DNA of 64,000 nt, from assembly GCA_023105745.1 (NCBI GenBank), contig JALGQZ010000009.1, positions 32,850,409 through 32,914,408 of the forward strand, given 5' to 3'. This document shows, one piece after another, positions 10,804 through 23,151 of this stretch. Each line of letters opens with the position of its first letter. The first letter of the stretch is position 1. The DNA comes from Austropuccinia psidii (lineage: Eukaryota > Basidiomycota > Pucciniomycetes > Pucciniales > Sphaerophragmiaceae). Below the pieces are notes generated by a model, which was not told the origin of the DNA, made no database searches, and was given only the letters and a program-made list of their open reading frames with translations. The position numbers and the translations under genes were made by a program.

Positions 10804-12969
10804 TGTAAGGTTTGTCTATGAAACTCTTGATAATAGTAACAATATCAAGAGTACTATGACTGTCCTCAGTAAAAAAATATAATATAATAAAATATTACAA
10901 CCACAAATTCAAATATAATTATTAAAAATAATTATATATAAAAAAAATAATTTTTAATTATTATTATAAAAATATAATAATAATAAAAATATAATAATTA
11001 TAATAAATTATAATTATTCTATTATTGTTATAGTCACTGACAGTTATAACAATAAGAATTGTAAAGCTCTTAATGAGACAATTACACGTGGAAATATAAA
11101 TATTATTTATAAAAGAATTATAACACACACTGTGCATAAATAATCCTTATAGAATAAAATTCTATATAAAAAAACTAATAATAGATGAAAGAAATATAGA
11201 ACTTTTAGAGAAAACTTACTTATAATATTTATTTAATACAACAAGTTAAACAACAACAGTTATTATATTAAATAATGATTATAAGTTGAAAACACGCCAA
11301 AAATCAATATTTTTAAAGATAAAACAACTTTTTATAATAAAAATTATGATTAAAGAGTTTTTAAGAGGAATTTGTGGATTTTAAGAGATATTTAAGATGA
11401 TAATTTTATAATATAAAATATATTATTGATGATTACAACAATAATCTGAATTCTATGACTTCAATTCTTTAGCTTACAATTAATAAAGAATAAGATAACT
11501 TAAGAATTACTTTAATAATAAGATTTTATATATAATAAAACTTTACCTGTTTAAATGTCTAATATGATTGGATTGATAATGAATGATGGACAAAAACAGT
11601 GATGAAAAGACTCTTTTTATGTCTTAAGAGCAGCTCTCATGATTCATAATGATTATAGAGGGCGTGCTCAGGTCAAAACTGAAAAACCATACTTAAAAAC
11701 AAAGTTCTTAACTTAAGGCAACTTGTTTTTAATTCCAATTTAAAGTTACCAGTGTTATTCTTAACTCCATGTAACTTTAATCCTCATTTAAACTAATTAT
11801 TTTAAGTTTTTAATATAAATAAACTTATTTATATTAAAGTTCATCACATGAACAACTTAAAAATAGAGTTTCAAGTAGAAATCTCTTAAACTCAATTTTT
11901 AATTAATTTTTAAAGAAATCATAACTTTCTTTGAGTTTAATTAAAAGAGTAAATTTCCAGGCTAATTACCCAGGAAATTTATCTATAAAAGATACTTAAA
12001 ATTTAATTTATATATTGATAATATCAAATTCTAAGTTGTGTGAAATTTTCAAGCAAATCCATTAAGAATTGGAATTTTAATGAATTTTTGAAGTTATTGC
12101 TATCTTTCCATGTAAAATAGCAAAACACACCAAACCTTAAGTTTTGATAAGGTTTTAATGCTTGAAGCTTTAAAGTTTTAAGCTTATTAAAAGTTTTTAA
12201 GCTTAATTAAGCTCTGAAAGTTCTTGAAACCTTGATTTCAAGCCTGCATATTGGTATTTATCCTTTGGCAGCTTGAAATTCCTGTCCAATTTGGGATAGA
12301 ACCAGTTTAAACCTTAAGGTTGGATCAAAGTCTAATCTTAAAGTTCAAATAAGGTTGAAAATCCTCCAATACAGGTGGACAACCTTAATTGAATCCTTGA
12401 AGATCCAAAAAGTTTGGTACCCCAGCTCTATTTGGTCTTTTTCCTTTGTCCCACCTTTCTGCGTGGATTTTGCCCTTTTATTTATTTAAAGCCATACTAT
12501 GGCCTTAAACCCTTTTAAATTGAGCTGATGCAGGATTTACATTCTGTATGGCAAATCCTTAGCCAATTCAGTAAGTATACACCACACCTCAATTTTAACT
12601 AAAATTTTGGTAAGTTTGCATAAACCTTATGCAACTTTAAATTTAAGCTTAATTAAGCTTAAATTTAACAATTTTAAACAAATGTTAAAAAAGTTACATT
12701 GGTACTGTGAGATTCTTAAATCTTCCAATAACATAAAAAATAAGTGGTTTTGGGTATAACACCCTATGGGTGTACCCTAGGTTATTTTAGGTGTAGAATC
12801 CAAAAATGACATAATAATTATAACTTTGTTTATCCAAAAAAAAGTTATACTTACTTTTTATTATTTTTCATTTTAAATTCAACTAAAAAGTCTGTTTAAG
12901 ACAAAATTAACTGTTTATAAAATCATTTGTGGCCTTATGGGTATGTCATACATACCTCACAGGCTCACA
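10804..12969 (-). repeat. Element C 5' LTR
   Basis: 2166 bases with intact ends TGTGAGCC and CCTTACA on the minus strand. A TATA-like ATAAAAAGAG at 11611-11620 is followed about 65 bases later by a 5' splice site ACAG/GTAAAG (GT at 11546-11545). The matching acceptor is at 10269, giving a predicted leader intron of about 1.28 kb that removes U5 and the PBS. Confidence 0.93.
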
Positions 12970-15900
12970 GATATCTCTAACCAGAAATACCGAAATTTCA
13001 CCATAGGAGACAATAAAAGACTGAAATTTGGTTTTTTAAACAACAAGAAACAAATTTATGTAATGAAAAGTGAGGAGCCAAATCCAGAAAAGCATTAATT
13101 CATAAGTGAACAACTCATAGAGGGAGAATTCAACCAAGAATTAACACAAAAAATAAAAGAAATATTGATTGACCTCTTATTTAAAGACAAAAATGCCTTT
13201 GAAACTGAAAAAGAACCATTAGGTGAAATCATTGGAAATGCAGTAGACATTATTTTTAATGTGGAAAAACATTATCCACCTCTACTAAGAAGACCAGCTT
13301 ACCCAGCCAGCCCAAGAGCTAGAGAAGCCTTAGAGGTACACATTCAAAAAATAATGGACCTTAGGATGTTGAGAAAGGTAGGACATAATGAACAGGTAGA
13401 AGTCACTACACCTGTCATACTACTTGGAAAAATGGAAAATAAAGGATGGTAGGGTACTTTAGAGCTTCAAATACCTATACTATCCCTGACAGATATCCAG
13501 TACCCAGAATCCATGAGACATTAACGCAACTGTCACAGGCTAAGCTCATTACAGCCATAGAATCTCTAAAAGGGTTTAACCAAAATGTTTTAACAGAAAA
13601 AGCCAAGAAACTACTGAGGATAATAGTCCACTGTGGAATATATGTATATTTAAGGATTCCATTTTGTATTAAGAATGTACTTTCCCATTATCAAAGATTA
13701 TGAACACCATATTTCCTGAAGAATTATAAGAAGGATGGTTAATCATCTATATTGATGATATCATAGTTTAGTCAGAAACTTGGGAAAATCACTTAAAAAG
13801 ATGGGAAAGAGTCTTACAAAAAATGGGTCAAGTAAATATGAAAAATTCCTGAAAAAAATGTCACTTTGCATATAATGAACTAGAAGCACTGGGACATGTT
13901 TTATCTGGATTAAGCTTGGGAATAGACAAAAAAAGTAGCAGCAGTATTAATAAAGACAATTCCCCAGACTAAGAAAGAAATGCAATCATTTCTAGGATTT
14001 TCTGGATATTATAGGAAGCATATAAAGGACTTTGGAAGAATTTCCAAATGACTTTAAAAGCTTTGCAATCACCAAAAAGTCTATAAAATGAGTGAAGAAA
14101 GTGTTAAAGCATATAAGGAACTGAAAAATTCACCCACAAATGCCCCATTTCTTCTAATTCCCAATTGGAAACTACCTTTCAAACTTTACATTGATGCTTG
14201 TGGAGAAGGAATAGGTGCTGCACTACACCAGGCACATATCATCAATGAAAAACCTGCTGAGGGACCAATCTGTTTTATTTCAAGAAACATTAAACCAGCA
14301 GAAGCAAGATATGGAGCAAGCCAAATGGAATGTCTTTTCTTGGTATGTGCTCTAGAAAAATTGCACTACTATTTGGATGGAACAGTGTTTGATGTAATTA
14401 CAGATTGCAATGCTGTAAAATCCCTATTAAAAATAAAAGCACCAAATAAACACATGATGAGATGGAAGATTGCTATCCAAGAATATAAAGGAAAGAGGAC
14501 TATAGTTCATAAATCCAGAGATATTTATGAAAATGTGGATGGACTTAGCAGATGGGCTTTAGCAAATGCACCTGAAACCTCAGAATGGGTACCACGGGAA
14601 GAATATCACATAGAAGGCACATGTGTTACAGATATTGAAACAGAATTCCTTAATAAAGCTAAAGAAAGCTACAAGCTGGACAGAAATTTTCATATCTTAT
14701 GCCAATTTTTGACAAAGGATTTCAAAGACCCACCAAAATCCTTCAAGCTAAATGAAATCTGGAAAAAGGCATATGATGAAGGAATATTCCACCTCCTTTA
14801 TGGAATAATTTACAATAGAACCAAACACACATGTGTTATGACCTTGACAGATAGAACCCAGATAAACACTATAATACATGAATGCCATGATACTGTTATA
14901 TATGGATATCTCTCAGAAGATAGGACACTAGAGAGGGTAAAGACCTGCTATTGGTGACCAAACTGGAGAAATGATGTTGCAGAGTACTGCCAAACCTGTG
15001 AAGGATTTAAAAAAGCAAACAGAGCCACAGGAAAGAAGTTTGTAATGATGATCCAAATCCCAAAACCAAAATCCCCATGGGAAATAGTTCACATGGATTG
15101 GGTAACAGCCTTACCTCCAGGAGGAGACAGGAGTTTCAATGCATGCCTAGTACTAGTTGATAGGTACAGTAAAACCCCACTGTTATTACCATGTCATGAA
15201 GATGATACAGCTATGTACACAGACATAATGATATGGAATAGAGTCATTAGTCATACTGGCTTATTCCAAAACATCATAAGTGATAGAGATTAAAAATTCA
15301 CTTCAGCATTATGGAAAAACCTTCACAAATTGTTTGGGAAGAAACTATCATTCTCAACAGCTTACCACCCTCAAAAAAGATGGCTTATCAGAAAGAATTA
15401 TACAAAATTTAGAAGACATGATCAGAATATTCTATGCTTATGACCTAGAATTCAAATAATCTGATGGTTTTACCCATGCTTGGTGTACCTTATAACCAGC
15501 TCTTCAACTGGCATATAAGACATTAATCTATTCTCCAACTGCAAAAACACCATAAATTCCAGAAAAAGGTTGGAATAAAAGAATTCATTATGACACTTTC
15601 AAAAGGACCCTAGTGGCTATACATCCAACAGAAAGAAGTTTAAAAATTACGCTTGACAAGGAAAGACATAATTCCAACAGATGCATGCAAGATTATCTCA
15701 AATATGCAAAAGAAAGATGGGACAAAAGTCATAAGGAACCTACATTTTAAAGTACAAGATTTGATCTTAGTATCAACTCTAAGCTTTAATAAAATTAAAG
15801 GCCCAAAGAAGTTGAAATATTCCTTTTCAGGACCCTTTACAATAAAAGCACTACATGGCCCTAATGCTGTGCAACTAGAACTCACAGGTAAATTAATGGA

Positions 15901-16084
15901 TAAACACCCAGCTTTCCCTTTAACCCAAATGAGACTTTACAGCTCAAGTGATAAAGAGTTATTTACCCTAAGAAATAAACCACCACTTGAAATTCCCTCT
16001 CTAGAAGAAGGAGAAGAAAGGAAAAGAAACAAAAAAGAAAGGGAATACCTTGTGAGGTATAGAAACCCAACCCAAGATGATTAA
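12970..16084 (+). pseudogene. pol: Element B pol: RT, RNase H, integrase (broken)
   Basis: Continuation of the B polyprotein after the C insertion; the duplicated gatat keeps the reading frame. In order: a linker; RT fingers/palm (about 13165-13700; HYPPLLRRPAYPASPRARE, then a frame change at about 13446); the catalytic YIDD motif (IIYIDDIIV, about 13745); an RT thumb region with LGHV (about 13890); RNase H (about 14160-14560; [22 protein letters not shown]); the integrase zinc-binding region (HECHD...CQTC, about 14875-15000); the catalytic core (HMDWVTALPPGG about 15090, IISDRD about 15280); and a C-terminal basic tail with YLVRYRNPT (about 16045). Stops at 13080-13100, 13770, 14957 and 15291, plus several frame changes, inactivate it. 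The family's pol is otherwise full length. Confidence 0.9.
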
Positions 16085-16264
16085 TAACTAATTGAAAAAT
16101 ATATTAATAATTCTTAGAAGCTATTAAGAGGTTTCAGAAATGAAAGAAGACCTAAAGAATAGAAAAATTAAGCATTATTGAGCTTCAAGAGTAAGAAAGT
16201 CTAATGAAGAGGTAGGAAAATGGATGATATCCCAATTAAATATATCAGATTGTGGTACAATCTT

Positions 16265-16280
16265 TTTTGGTGGTAGGGAA
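16265..16280 (+). other. Polypurine tract of element B
   Basis: TTTTTTGGTGGTAGGGAA directly abuts the LTR start TGTGAGCC. It is nearly identical to the tract of element C and similar to that of family A, which shows that the three families share plus-strand priming. Confidence 0.8.
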
Positions 16281-18260
16281 TGTGAGCCTTTGAGATATGA
16301 TCAAATATACAAAAAGGTCACATAATGACCTTATAATAATTATTCTAATAATAAGAATTCAAAATATTATCTTAAACAAGGTAAAAATTCCATAAATAAT
16401 CATAAACTATTGATTAACTTAGAATCTAATGAATAAGCATGTTAAATAAATTACACCATTAGATTCCTCAAGGTAATATACACACATAATATTTTTATGT
16501 CATATCTGTAAAGATAATACTTACTGTTTAATAAGCAAAAATGCCATAAAGAGGTATAAATTCTTGTTTATCTCAGAAACCAATGCAAAAAACATGTAAA
16601 TTCAATTTCACCATTGGATTTCCCATGAAGAACTACACATATAAAATTTTCATTCCATATCTGTAAAGTCAATACTTAAGGGAATAACCTGAATGTATGG
16701 ACCTTAATGATCAGCACATGTATTCATGGTTTTTAGCTTATATCTCTTGAAATATACATGATAGAGAGTTTTAAAACTAATAAAACTTACACATAATTAC
16801 TGCAAGAATAAGGATATGAGCTTTATTTGACAAGCTATAAACAAGGTTATGACTTGTAAGGGTTTATTGAATAAAATTGCTATAGCTGTTGACCAATTTG
16901 TATGAAAATGGTCAAAGCTTAGAAGTAATTGGATATTCAGGCTCTAACTATTCATACGTGAAGAATAATATATTTCTTATCATTATATTCAAGGTACAAC
17001 CCCCTGAAGTCATGGTTTGAAGTTAAAAATAGTAAATTTCAACAAAAAAGATGTGCTACAAGAAAAATCATCAAAAATAGAGCTTTAAGTATTTGATAAA
17101 ATTTTCTTAGAAGTTTAATAATGAAATTCAAAGCTATTATAATACACTCTCTGAATAGATTTAGCATGTATAAGCTAAAAGCTATCAATGATCAAAGTTT
17201 AGGATTAAATTTGATCATTTATGATCACTCACTGTAATCTTATTTTAAGTTCAACAGTAATATAAGTGATAAAACTGCTGAATGATATTAGATTATGCTT
17301 TATAATGATAAAATCAACAAATTTTAGGCTTCTTCCAAGTCTATGATGTCATCAGAGTTATAGTGATAGCTCTAAATAATGGTGTAATAATGAGATAAGA
17401 TGGTTTAATTATGATTTAATCATTATTAAAACTCAAAATAATGATAAAATACAGTGGATACCATGATTAAACTTCCATCAAAGCCTTTTGGACTCTAGGA
17501 GAGAGGATTGATCTATAAATAGAGCTCTTTTTACTCTATTTCCCCCTCAGACGCAACAAAAACATTAAATTATTAAAACTAAAGGTAAAAGCTTTCTTCT
17601 TTTGATATGAAACTATTATGTATTCAAATAATTGTATTCATATTTATTATAATCATTAATTTTGATGTGATTAAATACATTTTATTTTATTTTTTGTTGA
17701 ATTTTTCTAAAAATCTCTAATTCCATATAAAAACAAGAATATTTGTAATTTCTTTTAGTTTTCATTGTAAATACAATTTAAAATAGTCTTATTTATATTT
17801 TTTTTGTTTAAAAGTATTCAAAATTATTATATTAAGTGTTAAAATTATGTTATTTTCTCTTTTTATAATAATTTCCATTCATTGTTATTTATTTTAATAA
17901 TTGTTAAATTAATATAGATAGTATTTATATTAATTCATAGCTTGAATATTAGTAATATTATTGTTATAATTGTGTTTTATTCTTAAAACGCAATTGCTTA
18001 CGCCTTTATTATTTGTTTTCAACAATATTAAAGTGCTACAAATATATTAACATATTTATTTCATTATATCAATCTTTTCAATATATAATTTATATTATTA
18101 TATTCATTTAATAATATAAATATTTTACGCCATGATTATAATAATTGTTTATTATTAAATTTATCTTTTACCTTATTCTTCAAATTTTATAAGGACATTT
18201 ATAGTACAATAAGTAAAATATTAGTAAGTTTTACTTATTGTTTCATAGTCAAACCTTACA
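16281..18260 (+). repeat. Element B 3' LTR
   Basis: 1980 bases, TGTGAGCC...CCTTACA. It differs from the A and C LTRs over most of its length but shares their ends and core promoter layout. Its last 680 bases match the truncated 5' LTR at 1751-2420. The bases after it (from 18261) are C-family LTR sequence, so B appears to have inserted into an older C-type LTR; the left half of that target was lost with the B 5' LTR. Confidence 0.9.
17514..17586 (+). promoter_or_regulatory. LTR core promoter and 5' splice site of family B
   Basis: TATAAATAGAGC begins at 17514, a pyrimidine tract and CCCCTCAGACG follow, and AAAG/GTAAAA sits with its GT at 17585. Transcription would start about 30 bases after the TATA box and give a very short first exon. 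Families A (TTAAAAGAGG then GTAAGT) and C (ATAAAAAGAG then GTAAAG) have the same order and spacing. Inferred from sequence only. Confidence 0.5.
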
Positions 18261-19057
18261 GTTTTTGTCCATCATAATCTTTTAATCAATCATATTAGAC
18301 ATTTCAACAGGTGAATCTTTATTCAATATAAAATCTCATATTCAAAGGTATTATTAAGTATTTCCTTTTCTATAAATTTAAACTGAAAGAAGTGAAATAA
18401 TACAAGTCCGGTTATTGTTTTAATCACCAATAATACATTTATACTATAAAGTCCTTGTCTTCAATATCTTTTAATTCCACAAATTCCTCTTAAAAGCTCT
18501 TAAATCTTATTTTTTATCATGAAAAGCTGTTTTATCTTTCAAAATATTGATTTTTGGCGTGGGTTTAGCTTATAAACATTATTTAATACTAGAACTTTTG
18601 ATGTTTGAATTGTTGTAACAAATCAATATTAGAAGTAGGTTTTCTTTAAAATATATATATATTTTTAGCTAGTATTGGCTTTTTTTATATGTAATTTTTC
18701 TATAAGAATTGACTGTGCTCAGTGTGTGTAATATTTCTCTTATAAATAATATTCATATTATTTTTAAGTGGTTAAATATTATTATTTTCCACATATAATT
18801 GTCTTGTTAAGAGCTTTATAAATTCTTATTATTATAACTTCCAGTGACTATAATAGCAACAGAATAATTATAATTCATTATAATTATTAAGTTTTGTCAT
18901 TATCAAATTATTTAAAAATGATAAATTCATTCTTTTTATATAATTATTTCTAATAATTATACTAATTTGTGGTTATAATATTTCATTATATTATATTTTC
19001 TACTGAGGACAGTCATAGTACTCTTGATAGTTTTTTACTATTATCAAGAGCTTCATA
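18261..19057 (+). repeat. C-family LTR fragment
   Basis: Starts at GTTTTTGTCCATC, an internal position of the C LTR, and runs to within about 15 bases of its CCTTACA end, ending in TCTTGATAG...CTTCATA. Substitutions are many, so it is much older than element C. The junction with the B 3' LTR is clean. Confidence 0.8.
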
Positions 19058-20950
19058 TAAAAAAATTAAATTCCCTCTCCCTTTCCCTGATACGGAAGGG
19101 GAAGGGGGTTTTTTGTGAGGAAACCTTAATCTGGTCCCTTTCCCCAATACAGGGTGAAAATATTCATCCAGGGACCTCACAGGCTATATGAATAGAATGC
19201 TGTACATCATCAATAAGTTGAACTCACATTGGTTATATTATTAGGTATTGAAAACTAAAATTTCATTCAAATGGTTTTGAAACCTCATACTAAGGGTTGT
19301 GGGAAATTATCCCACAGTATTGGTTTTTTTCAAATAAGGCGGGCTTTTATCCTTAAAATTGGAATCACTTTGTAATTTTTAAGATGAAGATCTCAAAAGT
19401 GTTTCATTTTGTGGCCATTGATAAGTTCTACACAATATTAACTCATTTGGTATGCCTAACATTAAGTATAGAAAGCTTATACAGGTTTCCAATTCCATTA
19501 TTGGAGTTTATGTTTGTGAATAAACTTGTATCAAGTTATTATCTTTAATAAATTTTATTCTAGAGGCTACACAGTGTTATTGAGGGTAAAATAAGAGATC
19601 TCAGATTCTTCTCTTCCTGAAAAGACCCAAATTTCAGTATCTCAAGCTAAAAATGTAGAAGATAGATGAGAAGTGGATATTCCATTCACCATTATATGGA
19701 CTATGATTAGCTCTAACCTCTGAAGTTTTTATGCTAGCAAAACTTGGGTAGTACAATTGGATAACCCTAATTAAGAGCTTCAATTTAAGCAAATATTTGA
19801 TGAAGTTCTTCTCTATATTTCAGCCAAGAGATGAAAATTAAGTTTTATTCTCAGTTCCACTTTTGAACTTGAATAACGTTTTTATTCCTTGTACTATGGT
19901 TATGGGAGCTGTATATCTAAAATTAGCTAACTATAGTCTTTCTTTTGCATTCCATTATGAGGTATATTGGCTTAGGTCACCTTTAGTGGGAATTTTTTTC
20001 TACTATTTTTTCATTGTATTTCAAAATTATGCTTGTGCTCTGGCTCTTAGTCACAGGATGACATTTACATAAATTATGAATTCTTACAATAATTGAGTGA
20101 GGATAGATGGGATTGAAAACAAAAAATAATTCTTTCTGATAATGAATTTTAGATGAAGTCAAAGGCACAACATCCCAGTTCTTGTTATGAAAATATTTGA
20201 GGAATTCCATGTGCCAAATATTATATATGTGAAAAGGTCTTTTGTGGCACTTGTGAAATTTTTTTGATTTAGTAAAATAATCTTCCAAGGTTAGCACACC
20301 TTCATCTGATTTTTTTCAAGTTATGAGTTATTTTGAAAAAGCACATACTTTCAACTAAGGTAAAAAACCAAGAAATAAGCAAAAATGCAAAGGAAGTTCA
20401 CAGAAAGGGTCTTCACGAAATGAAAAAATGTCTGAAAAAACATCAAGAATAATCACAAGGTCCTTAATGCAAAAAAAGATATAATAATCAATTTTATGAG
20501 AAACCTGGGTAATTCTTATCAAAAAATTATTTCTGAGTCAGAACAATATTTTGGATGTACTAGTATAGTAGGGATCTAACATAAGATGAACTGATTGAGC
20601 GTTGGAATCTTCTTGAGAACTATTTCAAAACTATAGTATTTTTGGGCTATTTTTAATAACATTTCACCTAAATATGAATGGATTCAAAAACAACTTCATC
20701 CATTATTGAAATGTATTTTATGTAAAATACAGAACTAATTTTTGCCTTACTTAGTGCTTTTTAAATACATTAGTATATTCATACCATATTTAGTTTCCAT
20801 AAAAATTTGTACTGAGCCCATTTTTGGGCTCTCATTTCCCATTGGTAAGGGAGGATCAGGCTGCGAATAATACTGTATTAAAGTGTCAAATATTTGAAAA
20901 TTATTTCAATGAAACATAATCTGAACTGTTCTTTATAATAGAGTGATAAA
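19058..20950. other. Non-coding stretch with a short inverted repeat
   Basis: No convincing gene. At 19070-19110 a C-rich and a G-rich tract face each other (CCCTTTCC/GGAAGGGG). TGTGAGG (19114) is mirrored by CCTCACA (19175-19181), with GGTCCCT/AGGGACC inside. Open frames at 19863-20297 look random. GAGCCCA/TGGGCTC with a TTTT loop lies at 20814-20831. The right part may be decayed tail of the Harbinger relic that follows. Confidence 0.4.
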
Positions 20951-21761
20951 AACAGACAATGGCAAAAAATCATATTTTCTCTGAATAGGAACTGAGTAAT
21001 CAGATGGCCGCTTGAGGATTGGAATATTCAATTGAAATACTCCAAATAAACTTTCTACCATTTTTTTCAAAAATGTATTCCTCAGATTGAGTATATACCA
21101 CTTTTTCTGGGTCCTGGGTTATCCGATTTGGGCAATCATCAGTTTGAATTCTAAAGTTAGTATGAATTTTGACTTGCCTTAGTTGAGCTCATGATTTCTT
21201 GTGGAGATGATGATGTGTTCCAAAAAATAGAGTAATTACATTATTATAGAGGGAATGAACTGAATAAGCCAGGTAAGATTTGTTTGGTGGTAAATAGATT
21301 TGAACAATACTCTTGAGTAATGGGTGATTTCTTCCCATCCAACACACATGTGCAAGATTTTCATATAAAATTATCAGCTAGAGGCATGTTTTTGAAAACA
21401 ATCCATTTTCCACTATTACTTACTGACTCATATCTTGCATTAAGCTTTTAAGGTAAAAATTTTCCATCAAATGAACCCAGACAAAAATGGAATTCTGAGT
21501 AATTTGGACTTCTACTTATCTCTACTGGAATTATAGTTCCATTTGGTGGTGTGGCATACTCTAGATACAACCTGAATAGTGCAATTATGACTGAATGAAA
21601 GCTCTTGGAAATTGTCTCCTGGATAAATTGAAACTTCTCATATTATTGAAGCTTAGAGTTCTCATTTGTAAAAATATGAATGAAATAAATTACCCTTTCT
21701 TGAGACTTTATTAATCTTGATTCCTTTGAAAACTTTGGATAATGAGCTCCCCTACAAGTTG
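20950..21761 (-). pseudogene. Harbinger-1 transposase, main part (decayed)
   Basis: On the minus strand the translation shows the layout of a PIF/Harbinger DDE transposase: SRLIKSQERVIYFIHIF (helical region before the catalytic core), ETISKSFHSVI.ALFRLYLEYATPP (about 21640-21545), then CLGSFDGKF (about 21480-21462), the counterpart of the family motif C(I/L)GA(I/L)DGTH with the first catalytic Asp. Downstream is scattered with stops and frame changes and the later DDE residues cannot be placed. The N-terminal part continues across the LTR insertion at 27349-27480. Identification rests on motif order rather than on a database match. Confidence 0.65.
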
Positions 21762-23151
21762 TGTAAGATGTGTCTATGAAACTGTTACTAATATTTCTAT
21801 TAATCAAGAGTACTATGAATGTTCTTACCCAGTATAATAAATAAATGATCAATTAATTATTCATGTTACTTTCTATACACTATTATTGATTATAACATTA
21901 ATCAGTAATTTTCTACTAGAATAAATTACAAGAAGTATCAAGAATAAAACTTCTTATTAAGATAATATGAAAACTACTTGAATGTATAATTATTTTTTTG
22001 AAAGAATAACTATGAAGATAATTATTGAAGAAAACTATTAATAGAGAAAAACTTTGAGAATTAAGTTAAAACACTCACTCATACTCCAATAATACCTTGA
22101 AAAGAATCGGAAGAACTAAAATACTTGAGAAATGGTATAACTAATACTTACTTGTTGGTACTAAAGATATAATTGGATAATAAGATGATTTGGAAAAAAA
22201 GCAAGAGGAGGCCTCTTTTAAGTCAATAACAACTCACAGAGGCATTCCATAGAGCAAACCTAAAAACCGGTGAGTGAGAAACCAATTATCTTTTTTGTAT
22301 TATTGATTGCATAATCTGTTGTCACATGAGATTATCATTATTATTTTATTAAGTAATTTTATGTGACTACTACCCCTTTATTTTTATATGATGAAAGAGT
22401 AACAACTGTAAATCTTCTTTTCTTCCAAAATGATAAGCAATTCCTCAAGGATATCAATGTTATTAGAAATTTGATTCCAGATTGTATTTTCTGTGAATTT
22501 TTGAAGATTCAGTGTTTCACATGGAATCGTAAAAAATGGACTGTAAGTAAAGCTTTCAATTTCCATTATGAATTCATAATTATTTTTGGCTTTATATGAC
22601 TTATTGTTTTCTCCATTAGTCCCAAGAGTTGCAGAAAGCTCCATCTATAATTTTATTTTTGATTCATTTTTGAAGGTTTTACCTCATTTCTATGTAGAAA
22701 AGCAAATAACATGATAATAGCTGGTTGCCATGAGGTAAATGCATGAATACTAGTCCAAAAAAGGGCTTTAATTACCTTTATCATTTATTCATGGAAAATA
22801 ATTAAGAACTGACATTGTTGCAGAAGCCAGAGTTTCTCTTTAAATCTATGTCACATCATAATAGCAGCTCATTTGTCATTTTATTATGATTTAATGAGAT
22901 TTTGAATTGGTAACCAGGTTCCCAAAAGGCTTTAGAAGACTAATTGGGCCATGATAAGACATGGATCCAAGATTTACAGATATCCACACCTTAGAGGTTT
23001 CAGAATTCTGTTACCCTGTCTCTCTTTGATGTCTTTTTTCCCTCTTAGGTATTTTAACATCAAAAATAGTAATTTGGGCTTCAAGACTAATTTCCACTAT
23101 GGGTGTATTGGAACTGTATGTAATAATACAGTAACATCTAGTGCTGAAAAC

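Larger units (their letters stand above)
5601..12969 (-). mobile_element. Element C: gag-only non-autonomous Gypsy retrotransposon
   Basis: A 7.4-kb element lies in reverse orientation inside B. Both LTRs run TGTGAGCC...CCTTACA on the minus strand, and the element is flanked by gatat (5596-5600 and 12970-12974). Between the LTRs are about 3.0 kb holding only gag; protease, RT, RNase H and integrase are absent. The LTRs look about 97% alike by eye, differing mainly by small gaps, so it is the most recent insertion in the window. The polypurine tract, PBS context, gag exon structure and LTR ends match those of element B, so a B-like pol probably mobilised it. That is inference. Confidence 0.92.

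Noticed and set aside
19070..19112. Bacterial-type terminator (GC hairpin followed by T run)
   Set aside because: The context is eukaryotic, the stem is imperfect and no gene ends there.
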